A stretch of DNA of 56,500 nucleotides. Origin: Thalassolituus sp. UBA1087. Lineage in GTDB: Bacteria > Pseudomonadota > Gammaproteobacteria > Pseudomonadales > Oceanobacteraceae. The stretch lies in assembly GCA_002314145.1 (NCBI GenBank), contig DCCG01000036.1, positions 509 through 57,008 on the forward strand, in the 5' to 3' direction. The position numbers and the translations under genes are program-made. The notes under the pieces are model-generated. The model was not told where the DNA came from. It saw only the letters and a list, made by a program, of their open reading frames with translations, and did not search any database. Position 1 is the stretch's first letter; each line of letters opens with the position of its first letter. Positions 17,401-26,015 of this stretch are shown here, piece after piece.

Positions 17401-17937
17401 GATGAATATATCGCCCCCTTCGTGGACGTCTACCGCTGGAAATCAAAAAGCTATGCCGGTGTCAGTCTCGGGCTGAATGCCGATACCCTGACTCAGTTCC
17501 GCCGCGCAGATAATATCCGCCGTGCCTATTACGCAAAAGGTGAAAGTGCCTCGGTGGCCTTCAAAGCCAGACCGGAACGGCTCAATTCGGCGGTGCGTCT
17601 ATTCACGCTGGAGCTCGGCAGCTCATCACGGATCAGTTACTCTCACGGTCCGCGGATCGCCAAAAATATGAGCTGGGTGGCCGGCGAAGACAACCGTGTG
17701 CGGGTTATCTTTGAAGACCTTAATGAAAACGTCAATTCTATCCAGTATGAAGGGGCGTGGTCGTTTATCCGTATGCTGGACGCCGGACAGATTACCAGTA
17801 CAGCATCATCTGCCAGCCGCGATCTTCGCCTGGTCGATAAAGGGTTTGATGTCACGCTGCGGGTGACGTCGGCGACAAACGTAAATGCATTTGATCTGGG
17901 ACTGCTGCGGAATTTCCGTTGCCCGGCATCACTCTGA
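14434..17937 (+). CDS. tssM: T6SS inner-membrane protein TssM (IcmF family)
   Basis: A 1167-residue protein of normal length. Two membrane helices lie at the N-terminus (about 10-30 and 45-65). The cytoplasmic GTPase-like domain has an intact Walker A, GPPGSGKT, near residue 140, and LIDTAGRY further on. A third helix (about 455-475) leads to the large periplasmic part that binds TssJ. Intact Walker A is not universal among TssM proteins. TssM links the inner and outer membranes and forms the trans-envelope channel with TssL and TssJ. It is followed at 12 bp by tagF. Confidence 0.96.
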   Translation: MKRLIQFLGNKWVLGIIGLIALSLLIWFGAEFIKFGADNVTLSHSTRFIIIGIFWLIWLTWNISQWLVERKQNKELIGGIEESQEEAPVDPDAELSQEEQAAVASRFQEALATLKKSRFKSRYGSRSLYQLPWYIIIGPPGSGKTTALVNSGLEFPLAESHGKQALGGIGGTRNCDWWFTNEAVLIDTAGRYTTQDSHRVVDNKAWNSFLSLLKKYRSRRPINGALVAISLQDLMVQTKEQRLLQARTIRSRINELQDELGVRFPVYLTFTKSDLVAGFSEFFANLSQAEREQVWGVSFPGETSKEAGADISLLKKELSELVHRLNERLLWRVHQERNTDKRAMIQGFPSHVESLINVLDEFVEHTFAPNKYGSVPMLRGVYFTSGTQEGSPIDRMMAQVSTNFGLEKSSAQQQQGSGKSYFITRLFKDVIFPESELVGVNRKTENILLWARRGVMTALGIVFVGSATLWATGLTQNKSYMSEVEALYAQFNERRKHFDPRTADMEDALAVVEPLRAASKVYDQEEHPFISNLGLYDGRVDEAADTLYLNQLREVFQPTLARMLERHLRTLSADDASLLPIFKVYLMVFDQEHRDYEEIRSYAQTRWADLYPGKASEQKQLAANLDHLIAAGFAEDKQPDQFVVSNARNQLKRITVAQRLYMQLQKVDNNAQMIDLYPNIGGDTQRVFGVSENDPVFRMPFLYTKAGYDQADYGPDSEMMTRIAEDRWIYGSDVRGEDYSREDLKKLSKEVEKLYLTDYVQRWRRFFSRFTLADVRSLDQAVNLSLLLSDPVSSPLIHVTELVAENTNLTPQVSLPGKAGKKGDAISGVINKVREPNLVDNTFIDVQRLVQSENNMPTKLQGYLQGIQQLAEYLSQINNAPDSNLAAFEVAKGQFSGSSAAPIQQLKNMAVTAQDQAKGWLTDLANDSWRALMVKTKVHVDNVWRYQVYDNYRNNLYDRYPLSRGRQTEASFTAFNDFFKPGGIQQAFVDEYIAPFVDVYRWKSKSYAGVSLGLNADTLTQFRRADNIRRAYYAKGESASVAFKARPERLNSAVRLFTLELGSSSRISYSHGPRIAKNMSWVAGEDNRVRVIFEDLNENVNSIQYEGAWSFIRMLDAGQITSTASSASRDLRLVDKGFDVTLRVTSATNVNAFDLGLLRNFRCPASL

Positions 17938-17948
17938 CAGGAATTGAT

Positions 17949-18626
17949 ATGCAGCAGACAGGTCTGTTTGGAAAACTGCCGGCGCATGGTGACTTTATCA
18001 GCCGGCGGCTGCCACAGGGATTTATCAGTGTGTGGGATGGCTGGCTGCAGTGTTCCGTTGCCGGCAGTCAGGAACTTTTACCGGACGGCTGGCTGGATTA
18101 TTTTCTGACCAGCCCTATCTGGCGTTTTGCTATTCGTGCCGGTGCGATAGATGACTCCGCCTGGGCAGGTGTATTGTTACCAAGCGTCGACAGCGTCGGA
18201 CGTTATTTTCCTCTCACGCTGGTCAGACCTTTCCCTAAAAATCAGGACGTACTGAGCCTTGTTGCTGATCAGATGGAGTGGTACGAAGCGATGGAAGTGG
18301 TGGCGGTTGCTGCGCTGCAGGAGCAGTTGGACGCGGATCAGGTTTTGCAGCGTATTGATGAAGCGGAAAGGGTATTTTCCTCTGTCGGCACAGACGCAAA
18401 AGATGTTGCCCGTGCAGACTACCTGGCCAACGGCAGTCTGTTTCTGAGCGGTAATAATCTGGCTTCACAGTTTATGGCTCTGGCGAAAACACTGACAGAT
18501 TTTGATGGCAGTATGAGCATATGGACAAGTGCTGCTACCGAAGTGGCCGCTGGTCAGACACTCATTCGCAAAGGTTTACCAGACCCAAGGGAATATATGG
18601 GCATGATTACTGGTAACTTAGTCTGA
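17949..18626 (+). CDS. tagF: T6SS regulator TagF
   Basis: A 225-residue protein. I start it at ATG 17949 because AGGAATT lies just upstream and the family's N-terminal motif (GLFGKLPAHGDFISRRLP) begins at once; an ORF start 30 bp earlier would overlap tssM. Further landmarks are GWLDYFLTSPIWRF and VGRYFPLTLV. TagF proteins restrain T6SS assembly post-translationally, in P. aeruginosa by acting on Fha1 independently of the kinase. Some TagF proteins are fused to a PppA phosphatase; this one is not, and no PppA gene is seen nearby. Confidence 0.93.
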   Translation: MQQTGLFGKLPAHGDFISRRLPQGFISVWDGWLQCSVAGSQELLPDGWLDYFLTSPIWRFAIRAGAIDDSAWAGVLLPSVDSVGRYFPLTLVRPFPKNQDVLSLVADQMEWYEAMEVVAVAALQEQLDADQVLQRIDEAERVFSSVGTDAKDVARADYLANGSLFLSGNNLASQFMALAKTLTDFDGSMSIWTSAATEVAAGQTLIRKGLPDPREYMGMITGNLV

Positions 18627-18760
18627 AAATTGAGAAATGTTTTTAAGAATTGTGGTTTTAATGGGTAGATAATGCCCGCTGTTCCATAGTCTGTTCAATA
18701 AACAGGAAGGGGTGTAAGCTAAAGCGCCTCAAATTTACGGCTCTGACAGGATTCAGAAAT

Positions 18761-20041
18761 ATGTCTTTCAGTCACGTGGTTGATATTGACCAGTTGGTTG
18801 CACCCATCAGTGAAGACGCACCACAGGGATCGGATATTCGTGAGGACCGCTCTCCAACGTCTGATTATTATACCGTTAAGGATGCACGTAACGCGGCCAG
18901 AGCGGCTGAGCGTTCTGCTATGTTCGGTGACGAAGATTCAGGCGAAAGTTATTCGGCCTGGCAAACGGTTGCTGAAGTCTCAGAAAAAATTCTGAAAAGC
19001 GTGTCCAAAGACCTGGAAGTTTCTTCCTGGTATGTTGAATCTCTGGTCCGCCTGCACGGTATGGCAGGACTGCGGGATGGCCTGCTTATTATCAAAAAAC
19101 TGATCGATGAATACTGGGATGGCCTTTACCCGGAACCGGATGAAGATGGTATCGAAACCCGCGTAGCACCGATTACCGGCCTTAATGGTGATGGTGGCGA
19201 AGGGACTTTACTGGCGCCGCTGCGTAATCTGGCGATTACCGATGAAGGCGATGCCGGCGAATTCAGTTACTGGCAATACCTGCAGGCGCGCGATGCTGAC
19301 CGCATTGATGATGAAGAAAAGAAAGAAGCCCGTATCTCTTCACTGGGTTACAGTCTTTCTGACTTTAATGCCACAGTAGCCGAGACTGGCATAGAAAGTT
19401 GCAGGAATTATGTTGCAACGCTGGAAGAGAGCGCGCAGATTTATAAAGAGACCAGTGCCAAACTGCGTGAGCTGTGCGGCGCTGATGCGCCACCCAGTAC
19501 CAAAATTACTGAACTGCTGGATGAACTCGGCCGTACTGTCAGGTTTGTCTACAAAGAAAAAATAGATGCAGCAGATGCTGCGGAAGCAGCGGCGCAGGCC
19601 AGTTCTGCCGCAGCCGCTGTTGAAGAAGATTCTCAGGCACCGGAAGGTGCAGCCGTCGCACAGGTTGTTCAGCTGACTGGTGTCCGCTCGGGCCCGATCA
19701 CTAACAGGGAAGATGCGCTGAGAAGCATGGAAGAAGCAGCTAAATACTTTCGTCAGTACGAACCCCATACCCCGGTTGCTCCGGGGCTTGAGCGGTTGAT
19801 TGAATGGGGACGTATGACGGTTGCAGAACTGATGATGGAATTAATTCCGGACGGTAATGCAAGAAGTCTGTTTTCCCAATACACCGGGGTGAAACTGGAT
19901 GGCAGTGATAATCATGCCTATGTTGCACCACCGACTGTACCGACGGAACCTCAGGGCGCTGCGGAACCGGAACCCGAAACTCAGCCTGAACCTGCTCAGG
20001 CGGCACCGCCGCCGCAGCAGGAATCCGGGTTGGGATGGTAA
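18761..20041 (+). CDS. tssA: T6SS assembly protein TssA
   Basis: A 426-residue protein with an ImpA N-terminal domain (IDQLVAPISEDAPQGSDIRE; SWYVESLVRLHG; LIDEYWDGLYPEPDEDG). A conserved region downstream (ITNREDALRSMEEAAKYF; IEWGRMTVAELMMELIPD) precedes a Pro/Glu/Gln-rich tail of ~35 residues ending in ESGLGW. TssA proteins cap or prime the baseplate and coordinate tail-tube and sheath polymerisation. The 134-bp gap before it is the largest inside the operon, and an internal promoter there cannot be excluded, though I see no convincing one. Confidence 0.93.
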   Translation: MSFSHVVDIDQLVAPISEDAPQGSDIREDRSPTSDYYTVKDARNAARAAERSAMFGDEDSGESYSAWQTVAEVSEKILKSVSKDLEVSSWYVESLVRLHGMAGLRDGLLIIKKLIDEYWDGLYPEPDEDGIETRVAPITGLNGDGGEGTLLAPLRNLAITDEGDAGEFSYWQYLQARDADRIDDEEKKEARISSLGYSLSDFNATVAETGIESCRNYVATLEESAQIYKETSAKLRELCGADAPPSTKITELLDELGRTVRFVYKEKIDAADAAEAAAQASSAAAAVEEDSQAPEGAAVAQVVQLTGVRSGPITNREDALRSMEEAAKYFRQYEPHTPVAPGLERLIEWGRMTVAELMMELIPDGNARSLFSQYTGVKLDGSDNHAYVAPPTVPTEPQGAAEPEPETQPEPAQAAPPPQQESGLGW

Positions 20042-20097
20042 TTTTATAAATGATGACGACGGGGTAAGACCGTTGCAGATATCGAAAGGAGCTGAAC

Positions 20098-20616
20098 ATG
20101 TCTGAAAGTATTCACAACAAGCTAAAACGCGTCCGTAAGCCCCGTGTACACATTACCTATGATGTGGAAACCAATGGTGCGGAAGTTAAAAAAGAACTGC
20201 CATTCGTTACCGGCGTTATGGGTGACTATTCCGGTGACAATGCTGAAAACCGAAAAGCACTGAAAGACCGTAAGTTTACCCAGATTGACCGCGACAACTT
20301 TAACGAAGTAATGGCGAAGGTTAATCCGAAACTGAATCTGCAGGTTGAAAATACCCTGGCAGGTGATGGCAGCAAAATGGCTGTGGATCTGGACTTCCGT
20401 AAGATGGACGACTTCTCTCCGGAAGCGGTTGTTGATCAGGTTGAACCACTGAAAAAGCTGCTGGATGCACGTAACAAGCTGCGTGACCTGTTAAGTAAAG
20501 CAGACCGTTCAGAAGATCTTGAGAATGTACTGGAAGAGATTCTGAAGAATACTGACAACGTGACGGAAATATCTCAGCAACTGGGTCTGGGAGAAGAAAA
20601 GGAAGGGGGCGAATAA
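20098..20616 (+). CDS. tssB: T6SS contractile sheath small subunit TssB
   Basis: A 172-residue protein, the normal length. The N-terminus SIHNKLKRVRKPRVHITYDV and the LPFVTGVMGDYSG motif are the TssB/VipA/ImpB signature, and the C-terminal helix is acidic. TssB pairs with TssC to form the sheath. The start has AAGGAG upstream, and the stop is 3 bp before tssC, as usual for this pair. Confidence 0.96.
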   Translation: MSESIHNKLKRVRKPRVHITYDVETNGAEVKKELPFVTGVMGDYSGDNAENRKALKDRKFTQIDRDNFNEVMAKVNPKLNLQVENTLAGDGSKMAVDLDFRKMDDFSPEAVVDQVEPLKKLLDARNKLRDLLSKADRSEDLENVLEEILKNTDNVTEISQQLGLGEEKEGGE

Positions 20617-20619
20617 GTC

Positions 20620-22110
20620 ATGGCTAACGAAGAATTACAAAACGAAGCAGGCGCAGCAGAAGCGGAAGAACAGTCGGTCAGCCTGCTTGAGCAGGCGATT
20701 ACTTCGACTAAGCAAACAAAGCGCGAAGAAACAGAAGACCTTCTGTCTAACCTGACCGAACAGGTTCTGAAAGGAACGGTTACCTGGGACCGCAACCTGA
20801 CCAACACCATCAAAAAAGCCGTTGCTGCGATTGATGAAGCCATGTCACGTCAGGTGACTGCGATTCTGCATGATGAAAAATTCCAGAAGCTGGAAGGTTC
20901 ATGGCGCGGTCTTAACCACCTGGTGATGAATTCAGAAACCGGTTCTAACCTGAAAATCCGCATGCTCAACCTGAGCAAGCGTGAACTGTTCCGTGATCTG
21001 GATAAAGCTGTTGAGTTTGACCAGAGCCAGACGTTCAAAAAACTGTATGAAGAAGAATTCGGTACCGCCGGTGGCGAACCTTATGGTGCGCTGATTGGTG
21101 ACTTTGAATTCACCAGCCATCCGGAAGACATCGAACTGCTGAGCAATATGTCGAATGTTGCCGCGGCAGCCTTCTGTCCGTTTATTTCTGCAGCCGGCGC
21201 CGGCATGTTTGGCTTTGATGACTTTACTGAGCTGTCTAAGCCACGTGATCTGGGTAGTATTTTTGAAGCTCAGGAATACATTAAATGGAGAAGCTTCCGC
21301 GATTCAGAAGATTCCCGTTTTGTAACACTGGTCATGCCGCGTGTTCTGTCCCGTATGCCTTACGGTGAAGCGTCTAAGCCTGTTGAAAGCTTCAACTATG
21401 AAGAATTCGATCAGGATGAATCCGGCATGTCTAAAGCAGCGGAACATGATGATTACTGCTGGATGAATGCGGCTTACGTTATGGGTACCACGCTGACCCG
21501 CGCCTTTTCACAGACTTCCTGGTGTACTGCTATCCGTGGTGCTGAAGGCGGTCGTGTTGAAGGTCTGCCTTCACACATCTTTAAAAGTGATGATGGCGAT
21601 ACTGACCAGAAATGTCCTACTGAAGTGGGTATTACTGACCGTCGTGAAGCTGAGTTGTCTAACCAGGGCTTCCTGCCGCTGTGTCACTATAAAAACACAG
21701 ACTACTCTGTGTTCTTTGGTGCTCAGACTGCGCAGAAACAGAAAGTTTATGATGATCCTGATGCAACTTCTAACGCGGCCATTTCAGCCCGTCTGCCATA
21801 CCTGATGGCAACCTCCCGTATCGCCCATTACCTGAAAGTTATGGCGCGCGATAAAGTGGGTTCCTTTATGCAGGCTGAAAGCTGTGAGCGTTGGCTGAAT
21901 CAGTGGATTTCTCAATACACTAACTCCAACCCGGATGCTTCACCGGAAATGAAAGCCAAGTATCCTCTGGCTGAAGCCCGTGTTGAAGTGAAAGAAATCC
22001 CGGGCCAGCCTGGTGCATACAGTGCTGTTGCTTACCTTAAGCCATGGCTGCAAATGGAAGAGCTTACTACCTCTCTGCGTATGGTTGCGAATATTCCTCA
22101 ACCTAAGTAA
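20620..22110 (+). CDS. tssC: T6SS contractile sheath large subunit TssC
   Basis: A 496-residue TssC/VipB/EvpB-family protein. Landmarks are LEGSWRGLNHLV, EEFGTAGGEPYGALIGDFEF, AAAFCPFISAAGAGMFGF, EYIKWRSFRDSEDSRF and the C-terminal PGAYSAVAYLKPWLQMEELT. It partners the adjacent TssB. This is the canonical copy; a diverged paralogue lies immediately downstream, suggesting an old duplication retained with distinct function. Confidence 0.96.
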   Translation: MANEELQNEAGAAEAEEQSVSLLEQAITSTKQTKREETEDLLSNLTEQVLKGTVTWDRNLTNTIKKAVAAIDEAMSRQVTAILHDEKFQKLEGSWRGLNHLVMNSETGSNLKIRMLNLSKRELFRDLDKAVEFDQSQTFKKLYEEEFGTAGGEPYGALIGDFEFTSHPEDIELLSNMSNVAAAAFCPFISAAGAGMFGFDDFTELSKPRDLGSIFEAQEYIKWRSFRDSEDSRFVTLVMPRVLSRMPYGEASKPVESFNYEEFDQDESGMSKAAEHDDYCWMNAAYVMGTTLTRAFSQTSWCTAIRGAEGGRVEGLPSHIFKSDDGDTDQKCPTEVGITDRREAELSNQGFLPLCHYKNTDYSVFFGAQTAQKQKVYDDPDATSNAAISARLPYLMATSRIAHYLKVMARDKVGSFMQAESCERWLNQWISQYTNSNPDASPEMKAKYPLAEARVEVKEIPGQPGAYSAVAYLKPWLQMEELTTSLRMVANIPQPK

Positions 22111-22184
22111 AACCGTATTGAGCGGTTGTCTGTGGGAGGGCAATTCTGCCCTCCTTTATTTCAACGGAATTGAAGGGATCTCAT

Positions 22185-23702
22185 GTGCTGACTGATTCTT
22201 CAGGCATCGATCGAGTGCATCAGGGCCCATTACCCACTGATCCATACCAGGAAATTGATTATTCTCTGGGGATTGGCGGGTTTCTTTACGAACCTGATCC
22301 GATAAAAGCATTTTCTGTCTGGACAGCCAATTTTGCCGGCAGTAGTGCACGCCAGAACTTTACTCTGCGTCGCTGGCTGAATCAGCAGATTGCCATGTTG
22401 GATGAGCTGATTAATGAGCAGATCAACGCGGTTATTCACCACCCGCGATATCAACAGCTGGAGAGTTCCTGGCGCGGTCTGTGGTTTCTGGTCGATTCTC
22501 TCGTTAATACAGAAAATACCAAAGTACGGCTTCTTGATGCCAGCTGGAAGGATGTCTCCCGTGACATTGAGCGTGCGCCTGACTTTGATCAGAGCGGTCT
22601 GTTCCACCTGATTTATAACCAGGAGTTCGGTACGCCGGGCGGCGAACCATTCAGCATTCTGCTGGGCGATTATTATATTTCGCACCGTCCCTATGAAGGC
22701 CATAAATACGACGATATATTTACCCTGCAGGGGATCAGCCGTACAGCTGCCGCTTCATTTTGTCCGTTCGTATGCAGTGCTGCGCCACAGTTGTTTGGTC
22801 TCGACAGTTACGATTCACTGGGCACACCGATTAACTTTGATGAAGTATTCCGCTCCAAAGAATATATCCGCTGGCGCTCGCTGCGGGATCATGAAGACAG
22901 CCGTTTTCTGGCGCTGACGTTACCTCATATTCTGATCCGTGAGCCGCATCAGCCGTCCTCACGGTCACGTTTAGGCCTTAACTTCCGTGAAGATACCGCC
23001 GCCAGAGACAGTTCGAAGTATCTGTGGGGGAATGCCTGTTTTGCGCTGGGCACGGTGCTGATCCGTGAATTCTCAGAAGTTGGCTGGTTCTCTCATATCC
23101 GCGGTGTTCCCCGGGACCACTTTGGTGGTGGCCTGGTCACCCAGTTTCCTTCATTGCCGTACCATACAGACCCGACCAGTGGCACTGTGAAAATGTCGAC
23201 TTCGGTGGTGATTTCCGATCAGCTGGAGCGGGAGCTGAGCGATCATGGCCTGACTTCGCTCTGTCATTGTTTCCAGACGCCTTATGCCGCGTTTAATAAT
23301 TGCCCGTCACTGCAGCAGTCTAAGAATTACGGCAGTAAAGCTGCTAACGCTAATGCACGCATCAGTGCCATGCTGCAGCAGATTCTGTGTGGTTCACGTT
23401 TTGCTCAGTACATCAAAGTCATTGTGCGCGACAAAATTGGCTCTTACATCACAGCCGAAGCGTGTGAACGCTTTTTACAGAACTGGCTGGATGATTACTC
23501 CACCGGACGCGATGATTTATCCTGGGAAATGATGGCACGTTACCCCCTGCGCGAGGCCCGTGTCAGAGTAGAGGAAGAGCCGGGAAAACCTGGTCATTAC
23601 TCCAGTATCGTGCATCTGAAAACACATTATTCTGTTGATCATCTGGTGTCAGAACTGAAGCTGACAACCTCTTTGAATCAGCTTGATACAGGAAAGGTAT
23701 AA
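22185..23702 (+). CDS. Second TssC-family protein (ImpD-type, TssC2)
   Basis: A 505-residue paralogue of TssC. I choose GTG at 22185 because AAGGGA sits six bases upstream; a TTG at 22170 has no such site. The fold-defining motifs are kept: LESSWRGLWFLVDSL, QEFGTPGGEPFSILLGDYY, AAASFCPFVCSAAPQLFGL, EYIRWRSLRDHEDSRF and PGHYSSIVHLKTHYSVDHLV. Outside them it differs from the neighbour throughout, so this is not a recent copy. Some loci (imp of Rhizobium; tssC40/tssC41 of Agrobacterium) also carry two TssC genes. Whether this copy enters the sheath or acts at the baseplate end is unknown. The gene lies between tssC and tssE. Confidence 0.88.
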   Translation: MLTDSSGIDRVHQGPLPTDPYQEIDYSLGIGGFLYEPDPIKAFSVWTANFAGSSARQNFTLRRWLNQQIAMLDELINEQINAVIHHPRYQQLESSWRGLWFLVDSLVNTENTKVRLLDASWKDVSRDIERAPDFDQSGLFHLIYNQEFGTPGGEPFSILLGDYYISHRPYEGHKYDDIFTLQGISRTAAASFCPFVCSAAPQLFGLDSYDSLGTPINFDEVFRSKEYIRWRSLRDHEDSRFLALTLPHILIREPHQPSSRSRLGLNFREDTAARDSSKYLWGNACFALGTVLIREFSEVGWFSHIRGVPRDHFGGGLVTQFPSLPYHTDPTSGTVKMSTSVVISDQLERELSDHGLTSLCHCFQTPYAAFNNCPSLQQSKNYGSKAANANARISAMLQQILCGSRFAQYIKVIVRDKIGSYITAEACERFLQNWLDDYSTGRDDLSWEMMARYPLREARVRVEEEPGKPGHYSSIVHLKTHYSVDHLVSELKLTTSLNQLDTGKV

Positions 23703-23703
23703 C

Positions 23704-24183
23704 ATGGCTGATTATCAGGAAAAGCGGTTAATTCCGCCGGTATTGGACCGTCTCCTCGATCAGAACCGGGACGCTGATTTTCGTCAGAGTCATCACATTG
23801 TACGCTGCATACGGGAAAGTATCCGCCGGGATATGGAGAATCTGTTTAACACACGCTATTGCGTCGTTTCTCCACCGGCAGAATATGAGAACCTGGATGA
23901 CTCGGTTCTTAATTACGGCTTGCCGGATTTATCGACTATTAATATGACGACCTTTGATAACCGTAACGATTTTTGCCGGAAGATGGAAAAGACGATTCTG
24001 AAATTTGAGTCGAGAATCAAAACAGTAAAAGTAAAAACCGATACTGTACTGGATAACGAAAATCCAACCATTCACTTCCGTGTGGAAGCAACTCTGAATG
24101 TGAACCCTTTGCAGGAATTGATTATTTTTGAATCGATGCTGAATCCGGTTAATCAGACAGTCGACGTATCGGAGATACTCTGA
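23704..24183 (+). CDS. tssE: T6SS baseplate protein TssE (gp25-like)
   Basis: A 159-residue protein related to phage T4 gp25. I start it at ATG 23704 (MADYQEKRLIPPVLDRLLD), preceded by AGGAAAGG; a longer in-frame start overlaps tssC2. The gp25 core includes IRRDMENLFNTRYC, LNYGLPDLSTINM and the C-terminal NPTIHFRVEATL. TssE initiates sheath polymerisation on the baseplate. It ends one base into the tssF start (TGATG), so the two are coupled. Confidence 0.95.
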   Translation: MADYQEKRLIPPVLDRLLDQNRDADFRQSHHIVRCIRESIRRDMENLFNTRYCVVSPPAEYENLDDSVLNYGLPDLSTINMTTFDNRNDFCRKMEKTILKFESRIKTVKVKTDTVLDNENPTIHFRVEATLNVNPLQELIIFESMLNPVNQTVDVSEIL

Positions 24184-26015
24184 TGTCAGACAGGCTGTTA
24201 TATCATTATGAAAAAGAACTGGCGTTTATTAAGCAGGCGGCGGGTGATTTTGCCCGTCAGCACCCTTCGGTTGCTGAAAGCCTAAAGCTGGGCAGTGATG
24301 CGGTTGACGATCCCCTGGTTGCACGCCTGTTATCAGGCTTTGCTTTTCTCAACGCCCGTATCCAGCAAAAACTGAGCGACGACTTTCCCGAATTGACAGA
24401 CGCTATGCTGGAAACACTGTATCCGCATTATCTGCGTCCGATTCCTTCGATGTCGATTGTACAGTTTAATCCGGCAGAAGATCTGGATGGTATGGAAACC
24501 ATTCCATCCGGCACCTTGCTGGATACTCAGGCCCCGGATGGTCAGGAATGCCGTTTTACGACCAGTTATCCGGTGGATATGTGGCCACTGCGCATTGATT
24601 CTGCGCAGCTTATGCCAAGACCTTTTATTGCACCTGGCTGCAATGATATTCAGGGCGCTGCTGCGGTCTTAAAAATTTCGCTGAAAGCACTCAGTGCTGA
24701 CCTCAGTCTGGCCGATATGAATCTCAGTCAGTTACGTTTATTCCTGCGTGGTCAGGCTCAGCATGTACACCCGATTTATGATCTGCTGCTGACGAAATGC
24801 TTTAAGGTGGTTGTTGCCAACGGTGAAAACGATTCTTACCCGACCATACTGAATGCAGACTGCCTGCGTCAGGTGGGCTTTGGTACCGATGAAGGTATGC
24901 TGCCTTATCCGGACGAATCCTTTAAAGGGTACAGGTTGCTGACGGAGTTCTTTGCGTTTCAGGAGAAGTTTCAGTTTATTGATATTTCGCAACTGGATAT
25001 CGCTATTAATGCCAGCTACTCAGACACCCTTAATATTTATCTTTATCTGCGCGAAAGTGATGTAGAGCTGGAGCACCAGATGAATGCGGGTATGTTCGCG
25101 CTGAACTGCACGCCTGCCGTGAATCTGTTTGAACTCTCTTCCGACCCGGTTCCGTTAACGCATACCGAATCACGTTATCCTGTGATTGCCGATTCCCGTC
25201 GCCGGGAAGGCCTTGAGGTATACAGTGTTCTGGAGGCCGGTGCCACCGACATGGATGGTAATTACATACCATATCGTCCGTTTTATGGTATTAATCACAG
25301 CCGTAACCATGACAAAAAATCGGCCTTCTGGCTGACTCACAGGCGTCAGGTAATGGAAGGGGATCACCGTAATGAGCTGGCATCAGAAACTGAGATCAGC
25401 CTGGTGGATCTGAACTTCACGCCGTTTGAAATAAATGATCAGAACCTTGAAATGCGGCTGCTGTGTTCCAACCGCAACCTGCCCAAAAAACTACCGGGTG
25501 GTGATGGCCAGCCATACTTTGAAGTGGTTGATGATGAATATTCAACGGAAAAAATATCCTGTGTGGTGGCTCCCACATCGACTATTCGTCCACCCTTCCG
25601 TGAGCGCGGATACTGGCGTCTGATATCACACCTTAACCTGAATCATCTGTCGCTGAGTCAGGGTGCTGGTTCAACGGATGCTTTGAAGGAAATTCTGCGT
25701 CTGTATGATTTCCGTGATTCGGCCAGCACACGCAATATGATTGATGCCATTTCCGAATTGCATACCAAACCGGTTACAGCCCCGATTCAGATCGACGGTA
25801 TGGTCGCGATGTGCCGGGGTACCCAGATTGAAATGGTGCTTGATCCGGTGATGCTGGCTGGTACCAGTACGCTGATGTTTGCCAGCGTCATGGAGCACTT
25901 CTTCGGTCTCTATGGTTCAATTAATTCATTTACCAAGCTGATTGTTACCCTGAATGGTAAAGTCGGAGAGTTTAAACGATGGCCACCTCGCGCCGGCGAA
26001 AAAACCTTAATTTAA
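24183..26015 (+). CDS. tssF: T6SS baseplate protein TssF
   Basis: A 610-residue VasA/ImpG-family protein with LLYHYEKELAFIKQAAGDFA at the N-terminus, the typical FPELTDAMLETLYPHYLRP segment, and a C-terminus with FREGYW-like FRERGYWRLISHLNLNHL. It forms the baseplate wedge with TssG and TssE. It overlaps tssG by 37 bases, showing strong translational linkage of the two wedge partners. Confidence 0.95.
   Translation: MSDRLLYHYEKELAFIKQAAGDFARQHPSVAESLKLGSDAVDDPLVARLLSGFAFLNARIQQKLSDDFPELTDAMLETLYPHYLRPIPSMSIVQFNPAEDLDGMETIPSGTLLDTQAPDGQECRFTTSYPVDMWPLRIDSAQLMPRPFIAPGCNDIQGAAAVLKISLKALSADLSLADMNLSQLRLFLRGQAQHVHPIYDLLLTKCFKVVVANGENDSYPTILNADCLRQVGFGTDEGMLPYPDESFKGYRLLTEFFAFQEKFQFIDISQLDIAINASYSDTLNIYLYLRESDVELEHQMNAGMFALNCTPAVNLFELSSDPVPLTHTESRYPVIADSRRREGLEVYSVLEAGATDMDGNYIPYRPFYGINHSRNHDKKSAFWLTHRRQVMEGDHRNELASETEISLVDLNFTPFEINDQNLEMRLLCSNRNLPKKLPGGDGQPYFEVVDDEYSTEKISCVVAPTSTIRPPFRERGYWRLISHLNLNHLSLSQGAGSTDALKEILRLYDFRDSASTRNMIDAISELHTKPVTAPIQIDGMVAMCRGTQIEMVLDPVMLAGTSTLMFASVMEHFFGLYGSINSFTKLIVTLNGKVGEFKRWPPRAGEKTLI

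Noticed and set aside
18627..18760. Internal promoter between tagF and tssA
   Set aside because: AT-rich words (GATAAT near 18669) lack a -35 at proper spacing, and no sigma-54 motif is seen.
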